A stretch of DNA of 64,000 bases from Paracentrotus lividus (GCA_940671915.1 CALNVZ010003426.1:13402882-13466881), one strand, 5' to 3'; positions 23,639 through 34,889 are shown, numbered from the stretch's first letter. Notes: generated from the letters alone by a model not told the origin. Made by a program: numbers and translations.

Positions 23639-24480
23639 CTCAAACGAAAACGGTTACTTTAAGGACGTTGCACAGTTGAAACGAAGTCAATGTCATTTTC
23701 ACCAAATTTTGCACAGAGTTACTTTGGTATCTATTTATGCCAAAAATGCAAAAAATAATATAGGTTCTATGCTTGATTTTTTTGCTACGGGACTTTGAAG
23801 TTGCCATACTTTAATAGGTGGCATGTAAATAATGCATAATTCAAGAAATTGGCCTCTGTTAGACCTCGCGATTGCAACAAATGAGTTAAAATCATCAATT
23901 ACTTTGTCAAAACCGTATCAAACTTTATCAAACCTTCCCGATTTGTTACGAAGTTTATACAAAGATGGGACATTGTTTAAACTGGCACATTTGTACTTAT
24001 TTTTGATCCAGCAGCGCCTCATGTGGCAAAATGGTGCGTAAAATGGCAAAAACCATATCTTAGAGGCTTGGAATCTACAAGAAAATAATAAAGTATAGTT
24101 TAAGGTGCACTTTTTTTAAAAAACCATGACAGTCTCATCAAATTTTGCAAAGTTGTAAAGAGATTCATCATGAATATGTAGAAACTTTAAAAAAGGGGGT
24201 CCATGTGCTCGTTTTCGAACTATCGGCGCCCGAATACTCGCAAATCGGCTTGGAAAGTGACAAAAACGCGCCGAAACCGTCCAAAAAGCGTGAAAATCCA
24301 CTCTAAATTACATCTGATTCAAAATTATGCTCCCAAACGTTCAAAATCCATGTCATTTTCGTAATAATTCGCAAAGTTGTAAAGGAATACATAATCAATG
24401 GGTAGAAACATTAAATAAAGGGGGTCCATGTGCTCGTTTTTAAGCTATCGGAGCCCGAATAGTTGCTCTTTGTCTCAGAA
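23639..24480. repeat. Diverged tandem units of about 230 bp
   Basis: The block GGGGGTCCATGTGCTCGTTTT with preceding TTTGCAAAGTTGTAAAG occurs near 24145-24215 and again near 24370-24440. A weaker relative (AAATTTTGCACAGAGTTAC) is at 23704. No coding function is suggested. Confidence 0.5.
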
Positions 24481-25067
24481 ATGACCGGGTCTGGTCATTT
24501 ATTAATCTAAGGAATGAAAAGGGACAAGTCTCCTTTTTTCCAGAATATACAAAAATGGATGCAAATCCTCTGGCCAAGAATGAAATTAACAACATAAAAG
24601 GACTTCTAAAATTTTAAAATGCACTAATTTCAGCTATGTTGCTATATTTTTGGCAGTTGAGGGTACATTTACATCATTTTACATTACATTCTCTAAAATA
24701 TTTACTCAAGTAAATGCCTATATAATAAATCACTTTAATTATGATTCTTAATTATAAAAATATAAATACTCGTTTTCGTCAATATATACATTTTTATCAT
24801 TTAAACACACATTTGTGTCAAATCTGGCACCATCGATTAAGTTATATATATATTATTTATAGATTTATGCACATTACATTTTGAAGAATGGTTACACTTA
24901 AATATTTCTTGTAACGCCATGATAGCTCTCCAATTTACAATTCTGGTATTCTGGTGTTTACTGGCACCTTTCCTTACTCGTACCTTTCCTCACTTGTAAT
25001 ATAGATATTATATAAGTTTTGTAACTGTTTTGTAAATATGTTTCTTATGTTTGTATTTGAATGTAGA
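24481..25067. other. Gene 2 intron 1, unassigned
   Basis: Starts with a GGGTCTGGTCAT block shared with 17445. Otherwise AT-rich. Confidence 0.35.
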
Positions 25068-25151
25068 CAGGGCCTCCTTGTAAAACAGTACATGAATACT
25101 GATGGGGGTACCCTGTTTAAAGAAGACGAAATAAATAATGTAATAAAGTAA
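25068..25151 (+). mobile_element. LINE 3' end
   Basis: The sequence ACAGGGCCTCCTTG, then GGGGGTACCCTGTTTAAAG, then AAATAAATAATGTAATAAAG resembles the 3' terminal stem and short tandem tail of CR1-like LINEs. No coding part is preserved next to it, so its upstream limit is open. Confidence 0.5.
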
Positions 25152-25928
25152 TTTCACGAGTGGTTGGCCATTTAAACTGGAACTAGTGTAAAATGAGGGG
25201 GGGGGGGGGGGTGGCTGCTTCCCTTTTTTAAGTATAGACCTGAAATCAAAGAATTCTTCTAGGACGCACAGTGAACATTTTCAATAAGGGGTTTCATTAT
25301 GCATTGTAAAGTTACTCTCTTAGCATTTTTGGCACCCATTTAATTTAGATCTTTGCATGCATGACTCGAAAACAGACAATCGTTAGAAGACTGCAAAATC
25401 TCATTTATGCCAAATGTCTGGATAAAGACCAAGGCTGGTGAATAATAGAACAAAATTATGTGAACGCAGATGACAACCACTCCCACAAACACATACACTC
25501 TCCCCTCTCCAGCATGAAACTGCACAAGCGCACACAAACAAATACACACACACACACACACACACATTCCCACATACTTACACGAGTACCCAACAAACTT
25601 GAACGCGCAGACACTCTTACACACGTTCGTGTGCACACCCACACTCCTTCACAAACACACCCTCATCCACTCTAACTCACATTCTCTAGAATACACACAC
25701 ACACGCGCACACACAATCAAGACATTGTTAAAAATATACATCTATTAATAAACATTAATTTTTTTTTTTTACAAAGATCATCGTTGATTCTTAAGAGGCA
25801 ACTCGACCCATATTATTATGAGTATGTAAGTGTATGAGGATGTATGTAAGTGTATGAGGGTGTATATGTGTGTGCTCGCTGATATGTGTATGGTGCGTGT
25901 GTGTCCCTCTTTTTTTTCTTCTACGTTT
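25152..25928. other. Gene 2 intron 1 with G run and CA-type repeats
   Basis: A G14 run lies at 25197-25210, a CA-rich region at 25540-25720 and GT-rich sequence at 25850-25905. Nothing coding. Confidence 0.5.
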
Positions 25929-26431
25929 TAAAGGGAAAGTTCACCAAGGGTTTAAATTGGTTTTTACAAATGCATAAAAATAAAAGAGAAATACGAGAAC
26001 AAGTTTGAAGAAAATTGACCAAAGAACAACGAAGTTATGAATATTTATAGTTTTGATTTCTTGACGTCACGTGCGGCTGCTCTCCTATGTGTTATGTGAT
26101 GTAAATTACATAGAGTGTAATTTCTTCTGAAGTGTATTAATTATTTCACATGTGCGGTCGATATGTCATCAAACCTGTGTTCATATACATGCCTCTATCA
26201 ACTTGACCCATTCCTTTATCAAGAACCATGAAAAAATACAAATTTATGGAATTTTCATACACAACAAATGGGAGAGCTGCCCACACATTACGTCACAGAA
26301 TAAAAACTTCAAATCTTCATAACTTAGCTATTTTGTGGTCGATTTTCTTCAAACTTTCACTCATATTTTTCTTCTTAATTTTCTGCATTTTTTTAAACCA
26401 ACAAAATTCCTGGGTGAACTTTCCTTTAAAA
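25929..26431. mobile_element. Family B foldback element copy 1
   Basis: Ends TTTTAAAGGGAAAGTTCACC and GGGTGAACTTTCCTTTAAAA are inverted. The arms pair through TTATGAATATT and TTTGATTTCTTGACGTCACG. The left arm carries a perfect CRE palindrome TGACGTCA at 26062-26069; the right arm has the decayed form TTACGTCA. TTAA-type flanks suggest a TTAA target. Related copies at 28038 and 43380. Confidence 0.85.
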
Positions 26432-26933
26432 GATATATGTTCTTTCAAAATTAGTTTTTATCTTCACCAATCCTTGACGCAAACAAGATTTTGCAGAAAT
26501 ACTGAAGAAATTGTCTGTCATTCAACTATGTGCGCAAAAATTTAAATGTAAAGTTACCAAAATTTGTTATGGGGATAAGTCTACCAAGACATGACATGAA
26601 ACTTTATTGTTATTATCATTTTAATCATTCTGCTAAACAAAATCATGTCCGTATTTTTCTTGAAAGACTTTGCTCTAGCAAAAAGTACAATGTCATTTTA
26701 AGTTAAAAGTTCCTTTCTATATTGTCCAAGTATTTTTCTAATTATTTCAGTTTTTCCAAGAATAAATGCCTTTTGAAGATCGTAGACCTGGAGATTTGGG
26801 GAGATCCTAGTGACGAGGGTTCAATTCCCCTTTTCACCATCCCTGTGTTTTTTTTAAATTATTACCGGGGTGATCTTTGCCTTCACAATATGATTATTAT
26901 TATACATATAATTATAATAATCATTATTATTAT
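26432..26933. other. Gene 2 intron 1, unassigned
   Basis: AT-rich. A GGTTCAATTCC string at 26819 resembles a tRNA B box, but no tRNA fold forms around it. Confidence 0.4.
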
Positions 26934-27052
26934 TAAAGGTATGCCCGGTCAAGTTTAAACTATCTCCGAACAATTTGACATTTCTTACACTTTCGTCCGA
27001 AATGTGATCGCGATCGAGTGAAAAGAATTTAAAATTGACCGGAAAAACCTAT
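26934..27052. mobile_element. Family A MITE copy 3, internally deleted
   Basis: Left end AAGGTATGCCCGGTCAAG and right end TTGACCGGAAAAACCTAT, with ACTTTCGTCCGAAATGTG and GATCGCGATCG inside. At about 119 bp it is roughly half the length of copies 1 and 2. Both ends abut ATT-triplet repeats. Confidence 0.8.
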
Positions 27053-27149
27053 ATTATTATTATCATTACTATCATTATTATTATTATTATTGTTATTCTT
27101 ATTTTTATTATTATTATTATTACTGTTGGTGTTGTTGTTATTGTTGTTC

Positions 27150-27181
<32 letters not shown>

Positions 27182-27185
27182 TCCA
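27053..27185. repeat. (ATT)n microsatellite at a MITE end
   Basis: Imperfect ATT triplets begin directly at the CCTAT end of family A copy 3. Confidence 0.9.
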
Positions 27186-27309
27186 TTGTAACAACTTGAT
27201 GGTCGGTTGGTATATGAAACAGGAACCAGACTTCTTCCACAAATCTAGTGTTACAGTCTATTATCTATTTATCAAACAAGTCCTCTGTTCATAGTCACTT
27301 CTCTTTCTA

Positions 27310-28030
27310 GTTCATGACCTTCCGTAGGATGCGAGCAGTTCCGAGCAAGCTTGCCTTCTGCATTGTTTCAAAGGACACTTCATTCAATCCCAAGATCAGC
27401 CAGGAAGCCTCTGTGTCTGGTTGTTACTGTTCCTAGGGCTCCGATGACTATTGCCTACTACCTTCGCTTTCACTTTCCATATCCTTTTAAGTTCCCATGT
27501 CAGGTCCCTGTACTTCTTTATCTTCTCTCCTCTTTCCTCCCAGCTCTACAGTCTCCTGGAATTGCGACATCTATTATGAGACATTCCTTCTCCTTCTTCT
27601 TCAATAAAATGACGTCTGGTCGTCTAGCCGTAATCACCTTGTCTGTCTAGATATTAAAAATCACATAAGAGTTTTACATCGTCCTTCTTTGCGACAGGCT
27701 CTGCCCGATGTTCGTACCATTTTTTTCTGCATGGGGTAGACCGAACTTCTTTGCCAGACCCCAGTGAACTGCAGCTGCTACTCTGTAGTGTCTTCCTTTG
27801 TACTCAGTATGTGTTATTTTGCTGCATTCTCTCACGGGGTGGGTTATATTGTCTCATCCTTTTCTTGGCACATTCTGCATAAGGGAGATGAATGATCCTT
27901 CTCAATTCTAGCTCTCCGGTAATTTGTTCTTATTGCCTGGTCCTGTGCGGCAATTATCATGCTTTTCATCTCCTTCTTTAAACTCGCTCGTCTTCACTGC
28001 CAACTCTCTTGTCCAGCAAACTCCTCTGTC
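27310..28030 (-). mobile_element. LINE fragment with restriction-like endonuclease end
   Basis: On the minus strand, in several frames, the translation reads MKSMIIAAQDQAIRTNYRRA, then SPLCRMCQEKDETI with CxxC, then YRVAAAVHWGLAKKFGLPHA, then RRPDVILLKKKEKECLIIDV followed by AIPGD. The zinc-knuckle followed by a PD...CLIIDVA pattern is what site-specific RLE-class non-LTR retrotransposons carry at the C-terminus. At least four frameshifts or stops make it a dead copy. Its downstream border is the family B element. Confidence 0.65.
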
Positions 28031-28037
28031 TGTCTCT

Positions 28038-28381
28038 TAAAGGGGAAGTTCACCCTGGAATTTTATTGGTTTTAAAAAATGCAGAAAAAAAAATATAAGT
28101 GAAAGTTTGAAGAAAATCGACCAAAAAATAGCGAAGTTATGAATATGTAAAGTTTTGATTCTGTGACGTCACGTGCGAGCAGCTCTCCCATGTGTTGTGT
28201 ATGTAAATTCCGTAAATTTGTCTTTTTTCATGGTTCTAGATAAAGGAATGGGTCAACTTGATAGAGGCATGTATTTGAACATATGTTTGATGATATATCG
28301 ACCGCAAAGATAACATAATTAATTTTGTTTTGAAAATAACACATAACATAACACATAACACATAGGAGAACTGCTCGCACG
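28038..28381. mobile_element. Family B foldback element copy 2, truncated
   Basis: Starts TTAAAGGGGAAGTTCACCC. It has TGACGTCACGTG at 28164-28175 and loses similarity after CTGCTCGCACG in the second arm near 28381, so the right third is missing. Confidence 0.8.
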
Positions 28382-28433
28382 TTTTTAATAAATCACCATT
28401 TTATTGATCAATAATGGGAGTACATATTATTAT

Positions 28434-28489
28434 GATTTATTATTATTATTATTATTATTATTATGATTATCATTATTATGATTATTATT
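28434..28489. repeat. (ATT)n microsatellite before family A copy 4
   Basis: Triplets run directly into the TATAGGTTTTCCC end. Confidence 0.9.
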
Positions 28490-28949
28490 ATAGGTTTTCC
28501 CGGCCAAGTTCATACATTTATCATCCGTTTTCATTTAATGTGTATTCCAATTCGTGTGTTTGATGCGACAGACTGACTCTAGTCAAACAATTTCGTGTTC
28601 ATGCTCTCAAATTCGTTTTTAGGCACACAAAGTAATGGTTGCAAAGTTCAAATTCGGATATAGGCATTTGATTTCATTATTTTGTGCATTCAAATTAGTG
28701 CGAATTTCAGTATACGGAATGAAATGTCGACACGATGTAAACGAATTTGAATAGCTATTGCCGAATGTAAATGATTATTATGTGAAGTATTATGTGCAAA
28801 TACGAAATCGATCACAACAATCGTAAATTTTGATGCTTGAATACGATTTTGACTGGTACCATTTCGATGCATCAGCGTTTTTCCCGAAAATGAATGCCTC
28901 TAATATGCAATTGATTGACAAAACATTGAAATTGACCGGGAAAACCTAT
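28490..28949. mobile_element. Family A MITE copy 4, long form
   Basis: Ends ATAGGTTTTCCCGGCCAAG and TTGACCGGGAAAACCTATA. At about 460 bp it has a different interior from the 200-bp form, rich in AATTCG and ACGAATTTGAATA words. Its interior matches copy 5, so a long subfamily exists. Confidence 0.85.
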
Positions 28950-29075
28950 ATTATTATTATTATTATTATTATTATCATTATTATTATTATTATCATTATT
29001 ATTATTATTATTGTTATTATCATTATTATTATTATTATTGTTATTATTATTATCATTATTATTATTATTATTATT
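28950..29075. repeat. (ATT)n microsatellite between two MITEs
   Basis: About 125 bp of ATT with ATC and GTT variants bridge the right end of copy 4 and the left end of copy 5 without any other sequence. Confidence 0.95.
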
Positions 29076-30059
29076 ATAGGTTTTCCCGGCCAATTTCATA
29101 CATTTACCATTTGTTTTCATATCATGTGTATTCAAATTCATGTGTTTGGTGCGGCAGACTGACAATAAGTCAAACAATTTCGTGTTCATGCTCTCAAAAT
29201 CATTTTTTGGGAACACAAATTAATGCTTTCGAAGTTCAAATTCGGATATAATCATTCAATTTCATTGTTAATGCATTCGCATTAGTGTGATGGCAGGGTA
29301 AGCTCTTTTAAAACACTTTCAATTTCGTTTTCAAGCGATCGATTTCTATGATTCAGCATCCAAATCCGTTGTACATGTATATACACATATTTATGATAAG
29401 GAGTAGGTAATCTTGACCATTTTACCAATAAATGTGATTTTATCATTATTGTGATTATCGTCTTCTTTTTTTAATTTGAACACCTCTCTTTTACTCCAAA
29501 GTCATTTGATCCTCAAAAATAAATCATCGCCATTATTAGTGTATTGCATTTGTGATCATCAAGTTCCGTTATTATGATTCTTATGTTTAAGTGTTCTCAT
29601 TGCCAATCTGAATTTTCATCGTTATAATTGCAATGTTTTTTTTTTATGGGCTTCATTTGACATCTTTGTTCACAACAAGGCATGATTATTATAAACTTTT
29701 CTTAATTAGTGATATGTTCTGACATTCAATTAAAAATACTGCATGAGCAATGTAAATTTCAATCGGTACTTTACATGTTTAAATTGAATGCTTCTATCAT
29801 GAACTTGTTTGTCTATAAACGAATTTGAATATACGGAATGAGAGGGCACACGAATTTGAATAAACATTGCCGAAAAGATATGCTTATTATGTGAACTAGA
29901 ATGCACAAATACGAAATCGGTCACCATAATCGTTAATTTTAATGACTGAATACGATTTTGAATGAAAATATTTCTATGCATCAGCGTATTTTTACGAAAA
30001 TGAATGTCTCTAACATGAAGTTGACTGACAAAACAATGAAATGGACCGGGAAAACCTAT
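29076..30059. mobile_element. Family A MITE copy 5, 984-bp form
   Basis: Ends ATAGGTTTTCCCGGCCAAT and GGACCGGGAAAACCTAT. The outer 200 bp on the left and 300 bp on the right match copy 4. The middle (about 29280-29740) is extra and unassigned. It ends 106 bp before kringle exon 1. Confidence 0.8.
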
Positions 30060-30165
30060 ATTTATTTATTATTATATTCTAAACAAATACAAAATGTAGT
30101 AATTAAGATATACTATTGGGTAATGATATTAATAGCATCGGCACGCCTTTGTTTCCTTCTTGTAG

Positions 30166-30441
30166 AAGCAGCAGATTGCTCTGACCCTACAGAAGTCCTT
30201 TACAGGGGGACATTAGCTGTGACATCAACGGTCGCACATGCCAAAAATGGACATCCCAATCACCACAGAAACACAGCCGTACACCAGCTAACTACCCAAA
30301 CAGTGGACTTGGGGATCACAACTATTGTCGAAACCCGGACGGGGCATCTACTGCTTGGTGTTACACAACGGATACTAGCAAACGATTTGAATTGTGCGCT
30401 GTAGGTTATCGCAATCCGCGCGAATGCAAACTGTCGCTATG
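30166..30441 (+). pseudogene. Gene 2 kringle exon 1, frameshifted
   Basis: Acceptor TTCCTTCTTGTAG and donor GTAATT are intact, and the entry phase 1 fits exon 1. It reads ADCSDPTEVLYRGTLAVTS. Then one base is missing near 30221-30230 relative to kringle exon 2. In the kringle frame after that point it continues CQKWTSQSPQKHSRTPANYP, then DHNYCRNPDG and AWCYTTD, a proper kringle. From the real entry phase the exon runs to TAG at 30402-30404. Exon length (276 nt) is still a multiple of three because of an extra four bases near the 3' end. Skipping it keeps the gene 2 frame. It may be a decayed module or an assembly error. Confidence 0.85.
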
Positions 30442-30867
30442 GTAATTATTGAATTGGTAAACTTTCTTGATCTTTGTCTGATATTTTGTAAAATAGATTA
30501 TTCAGTAAAGCATTATCTGGTGTACGAATATAATTGCTAATAAAGTAACCATTATTGATGTCTGATCCTACGTGCTGATCACGGCCTCGATAGAGCTGTA
30601 GTTCAGAGCTGTAAGAGTGGTTGTATCACTGGCTGATGATTGGTTGTGAAGATACTTCTGGCTCTGCAATCATTGGTTTCATCACACGCTGGCGGGAGTT
30701 GTTGCAAACACGCATTTGTAGGCTGTCCATTATCTCTCTTCCGTAGAGTAGCTCAGCCTGGTTTGATATGCCGCTGTCGCATCACTGGACAGGTACGGGT
30801 GCACAGAAGAACAACTAGCATAGAGACATATAATTTACTAATGTGTTATGCGCTATACAACAACAAA
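30442..30867. other. Gene 2 intron after kringle 1
   Basis: No exon recognised. Open frames here lack module motifs. Confidence 0.4.
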
Positions 30868-31045
30868 CTTATTATTATTATTATTATTAATTATTATTAT
30901 TATTATTATATATTATTATTATATTTACTATTAATTATTAATTATTATATATTTATTATTATTTTATTTGTATTATTATTATTATTATTTATTATTATTA
31001 TTTATTATTATTATTATATTATTATTATTATTATTATATATTACC
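30868..31045. repeat. (ATT)n microsatellite
   Basis: About 175 bp of ATT with occasional AATT and TATAT interruptions. Confidence 0.95.
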
Positions 31046-31959
31046 ACTAGGTTTAGCTTTCTTTGAGAATTTTTTACAAAGTCTGTTATCATACGCCCAA
31101 TAGTGCATTGGATTTGAGTAATGGGTGAAAAGTCCCGCGCTTATGAAGTACACAACGTTCTAGCAAAGTCCTTATATGATTATGATTGTGAAACGTCTAC
31201 CATTGTTTCTAACAATCTCTCGGAAACTCCTTGTTCAGCTCTCAACCACATGGATATATTGGATTTATAGCCATTGCCACATTTGTATATTCCCGGGGTA
31301 TCTTTCACACAAACATGACAATAGGGAATTTGGAGTAGGCTGTAGTTTCAGGAGTTAGTTGTGTCCTTTAAAGTTAAACAATTAAGTCGATACCCAAGAT
31401 TTGCCAAGGTCGTGTAGTTATTTCATGTTGAAGAAAAGTTTTCTGCAGGTTGCGATGGCCGATCATAGCAGAATATGGCCATAGTCTCGATATCATAGTT
31501 GGTGGACAGATACAGATCTTGTCACCCGGACCATTGGACGCTAGCTGCCTCAGGTGATGCCGTCCACTCGAAGATAGACATGATAGAGTCCTGCTTCAAG
31601 AGCTCTTGTAAAGTGTTGAGGGCCTTTTGAATTTTGGGGATATTTTGGGCAAGGCTACATTTTTGAGATCCACATTTCGAATAATTTATGAAAAAATGTA
31701 ACTGAGGACGATTTTATTCCATAATGGCGTCTTTGCTCTTTAACATATATATATTTGATGTTTTAGCATGTTTATTTTAATTTGGTTGAATGTTTGATTG
31801 ATAACATTATATTTTGTTCATTCTCGACGCCGGGGTTCTTATTTTCTTCATCTTTTTTCACACGCGATTATCATGAATGTTGAATACAAGATATGAGCAA
31901 TACAGGAGGAAAAACAAATGTAATGGAGAAGAAATGACAAACCGATATCAATCAATACT
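31046..31959. other. Gene 2 intron, unassigned
   Basis: No recognisable module or element. Confidence 0.4.
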
Positions 31960-32197
31960 ATAGGTTTTCCCGGTCAATTTTAAACTATCTCTGATGAATT
32001 TGACATTTTCTCACAAGCACTTTCGTCCGAAATTTTTCCTTTTTTCTTTTTTTTTCTTTCATCCATAACAGGTGCATTTATTAATCTCACAAGTCACAGA
32101 AATTCAAAAGTACATTTCTAAAGCAACAGGCAAATTGTACATTTCTTTCTTTCCTTTTCTCACAAGAGCATCATATCAATTCTAGTTGTAAACTTAA

Positions 32198-32964
32198 CCC
32201 TAATCAGACTGGGGGGGGGGGCCATCATGGCCCCCCCCCTCGACATTTTCCGCGACCACTTAGCTGCACGAAATTTTCTGATCGCGCCTCTTGCTGACTT
32301 TTTACTTTCAAATCTTGCGCATCTTTTGAAACCATTTTCGAAAAAATTGGTCATACCGTTACGATGCTGCACGATTTTCAAAAATATCCGTCAGACCGAA
32401 AATGGCTCAAGAACGTGATTTTGTGTACAAAGTCAATGCAAATTGAGTTTTTTCACCTAATTCATAAAGATATGATTATTTTCACTTTCATTGGCTGAAA
32501 TCAATTCATTTTAGCATATTTATGCTTAAAAATGGTTCTTAGATGATTTTTGCGTAAAAAAAAAGGAAAAACAAAAGGTCGAAAAAAACAAAGAAATACA
32601 TAAGAAATTCATAAAACAATAAAATACATAAGAAATTAATTTCGAAACAAGAATTTTTTTCTAGTACAATTAATAGGAATGCTATAAGGAATAATAATAC
32701 CCAAAATTAGCATTCTAGGAGCTTTATTTTTTCAATTAGAGCAAAAAGTATGATTTCATGCATTAAATTAGCCTTAATTAATTCATATAAAAAAATCATA
32801 TTATTTTGGAAAAATTAACAGCGCAGTCTTGTGATTACATGGCTCACTACCATCGTGCAAATTTTCGGCGCCGGGTCGCGCGATCGGCGGCGAGATTCTT
32901 TAGGGGGGGGGCCATCATGCCCCCCCCCAGTCTTGAAGCTACCAAACACCCAGTCTGATTAGGG
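32198..32964. mobile_element. piggyBac-like MITE in the LINE 3'UTR
   Basis: Perfect 16-bp ends CCCTAATCAGACTGGG are followed by G runs and GGCCATCATG. TTAA sits on both sides (32194-32197 and 32965-32968). TTAA target plus CCCT ends are piggyBac hallmarks. It is 767 bp with no transposase. The paralogous LINE copy has one TTAA and no insert at 55313-55320, so the insertion point is exact. Confidence 0.88.
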
Positions 32965-33896
32965 TTAAGGGGAAGAGGGCGCTATCACTCTACGGCAAAG
33001 CGAACGCGGCCATAGACATTTTGTTTTTGCACAGTTTTTCACTTTGTTTTCTTGATTATGGCGAGCAACTACCTTTTCAAAGAAATGATCAACTTGAATA
33101 AGTACGCTAAGAGTCTGAATTTTTCAAAAATAGGATAATTTATTTGCTAAGGAAAAAAAAGTCCTGTCACTTGTGTCAATTCGAATCCTAGTCAGATCAA
33201 ATTCTGTACATATGGCGCATTTTTGCTCTCAAAATAGCTCATACGCTGCATAGTCATTCCTCGATTACGCATAATTATATTACACCTTAATGATCAAGCA
33301 GTTTTTAAAAGCTTGAATTCTCAGCTTTCCAAATATGGTACATTCATTTCGATTGTTTAAAAAAAGTCCTGTCACTGTTGAACATTATCACAAACGAATC
33401 TTTACTCGATGGTCAATATTTCCGCAATATCACATGCATATCGCATGTGGACGGGCGTCTTTCGCAAGATGTGACAGATCACTTTATATCAATAATCGTT
33501 AGGAACATCAATCTATGTGAATAAAGATTCTGATTACATATTAGCACAATGGTGTTATAGGCTTGCCAAAATTGTCTTTTCTCCCAATCTGGTCTGAAGC
33601 ATCTACCTACGAAAACTATGATAAAGTTCAATTATGTATTTCATGTCCATGACTAATTTGTTTCGAACGGATCGACTGACAATACCATTTTACCTAAGTA
33701 ATATTGCATGCAGTTCTCAATCGTCGCTTCCCGCCGTTAGCATGGTTAGCGCGGGTTTTGTTGACATTAATGTAGAGCCGTATAATTTTCTGCGCCGCTC
33801 CAGCTGTATTTTCATGAATGTTTGTTGCGTTTCCCCTCCTCAAATAATGGACGCGTCTTTATGTTAAGATTTAATGTCATACGTTAGATTTACATT

Positions 33897-34746
33897 TCAC
33901 GTCGAGTAGAATTGAAATGTATTTACATCTATTCTTAATTTCAATTCCTTTACAAAAGTAAACCAAAGGTTTTTCCCTCTTTCCTCTTTACCATATTCGT
34001 TTCTCAGAATTAACATTTTATAAATACTCCAGAGAGCAATAGTAATCTCATCAATCTTGTTTTCTTTATAACTTTTTATCAAAATATTAATGTTAAAACA
34101 CATGTCAACTTTGTATACATATTTAACCATAATGAATAATCTGTCGAAGAGAGGTATGTTTAATGGACAGTTAAAAAAAGCATGGATTAAATCTTCTTTG
34201 GTATTACAAACTTCGCATATATCAGTATTACTTAGTTTCCATCTAAACAATTTCCTTTAAGTAGGAATCAAGTTATACAGCATTTTGAAGTTGAATTGCT
34301 TCAGTTTGTTTTCTTTAATGTTTTTCAGATATCTTTGAAACACATTTTTCCAGTTTATAGGGTTATCAATCAAATTCGCCCAGTATGTAGGACCGTCATT
34401 GATACTTTCTTCTGTTAAAAGGATTTGATAAAACAATTTACTAGAACAGTCTTGGAGTTGTATTTCTTTTTCACGCAATGGTATTTTTGGAATGTTTAAC
34501 TTACTTGCCTCTTTTAAATTATTCACCCACACTTTTGGTATCGCCTTTAGTATTTTAGAATAATCAAAAAGTGCTTTCGCTTTTGTTCTCTCGGACTGCA
34601 TTTTTTCTTTCAGTATTGTGAGAGTTATAAATTTTCCGTCCATGCAAATGTCTCTAAGGAAAGTAATCCTATCAACATACCAATCTCTGTAGAAAAGTGG
34701 TTGATTGTTATGGACAATATATTTGTTATACCATAAAATCTGTGTA
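33897..34746 (-). pseudogene. LINE reverse transcriptase C-terminal region
   Basis: Read on the minus strand from 34746 it gives ILWYNKYIVHNNQPLFYRDW, then GPTYWANLIDNPINWKNVF, then FNFKMLYNLIPT, one in-frame TAA at 34257-34259, then LFRWKLSNTDICEVCNTKED, LIHAFFNC and the end FQFYST-stop. CxxC-x7-H-x4-C is the zinc-binding motif found after LINE reverse transcriptases. Apart from that single stop, about 280 codons are open, so the insertion is fairly young. The catalytic RT core is not included. Confidence 0.85.
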
Positions 34747-34889
34747 TTTCGTCCGAAATGTTATCGCGATTAAAAATCTAAAATTTAATTCAATTGACCG
34801 ATAGCTCCGCTCCATGAGGGATCGTTTAAATTGAATGAACATAAACGAATTCGATTGCAAAGAGTTTAAAATTGACTGGGAAAACCTAT

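Larger units (their letters stand above)
32034..34746 (-). mobile_element. 5'-truncated LINE (L1/Tx1-like) inserted in a MITE
   Basis: The element is on the minus strand. It is flanked by the 13-bp target duplication at 32021-32033 and 34747-34759. Its 3' end lies at the left: AATAAATGCACC precedes an A/G-rich tail of about 25 bases. The coding end is at 33897-34746, and the 3'UTR of about 1.1 kb (without the inserted MITE) matches the second copy at 54306-55343. The 5' end is truncated inside the reverse transcriptase C-terminal region, as expected from target-primed reverse transcription. Confidence 0.88.
31960..34889. mobile_element. Family A MITE copy 6, split by a LINE
   Basis: The left part 31960-32033 starts ATAGGTTTTCCCGGTCAA and ends in TTTCGTCCGAAAT. 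The right part resumes at 34747 with the same TTTCGTCCGAAAT and ends TGACTGGGAAAACCTAT at 34889. Removing the insert and one copy of the 13-bp duplication leaves 204 bp, the same as copy 1. Confidence 0.9.

Noticed and set aside
26760-26870. Possible tRNA because of GGTTCAATTCC
   Set aside because: The T stem pairs poorly, and no acceptor stem or anticodon arm can be drawn.
28830-29216. Poly-Ile and poly-Asn ORFs
   Set aside because: They come from the ATT microsatellite between two MITEs.
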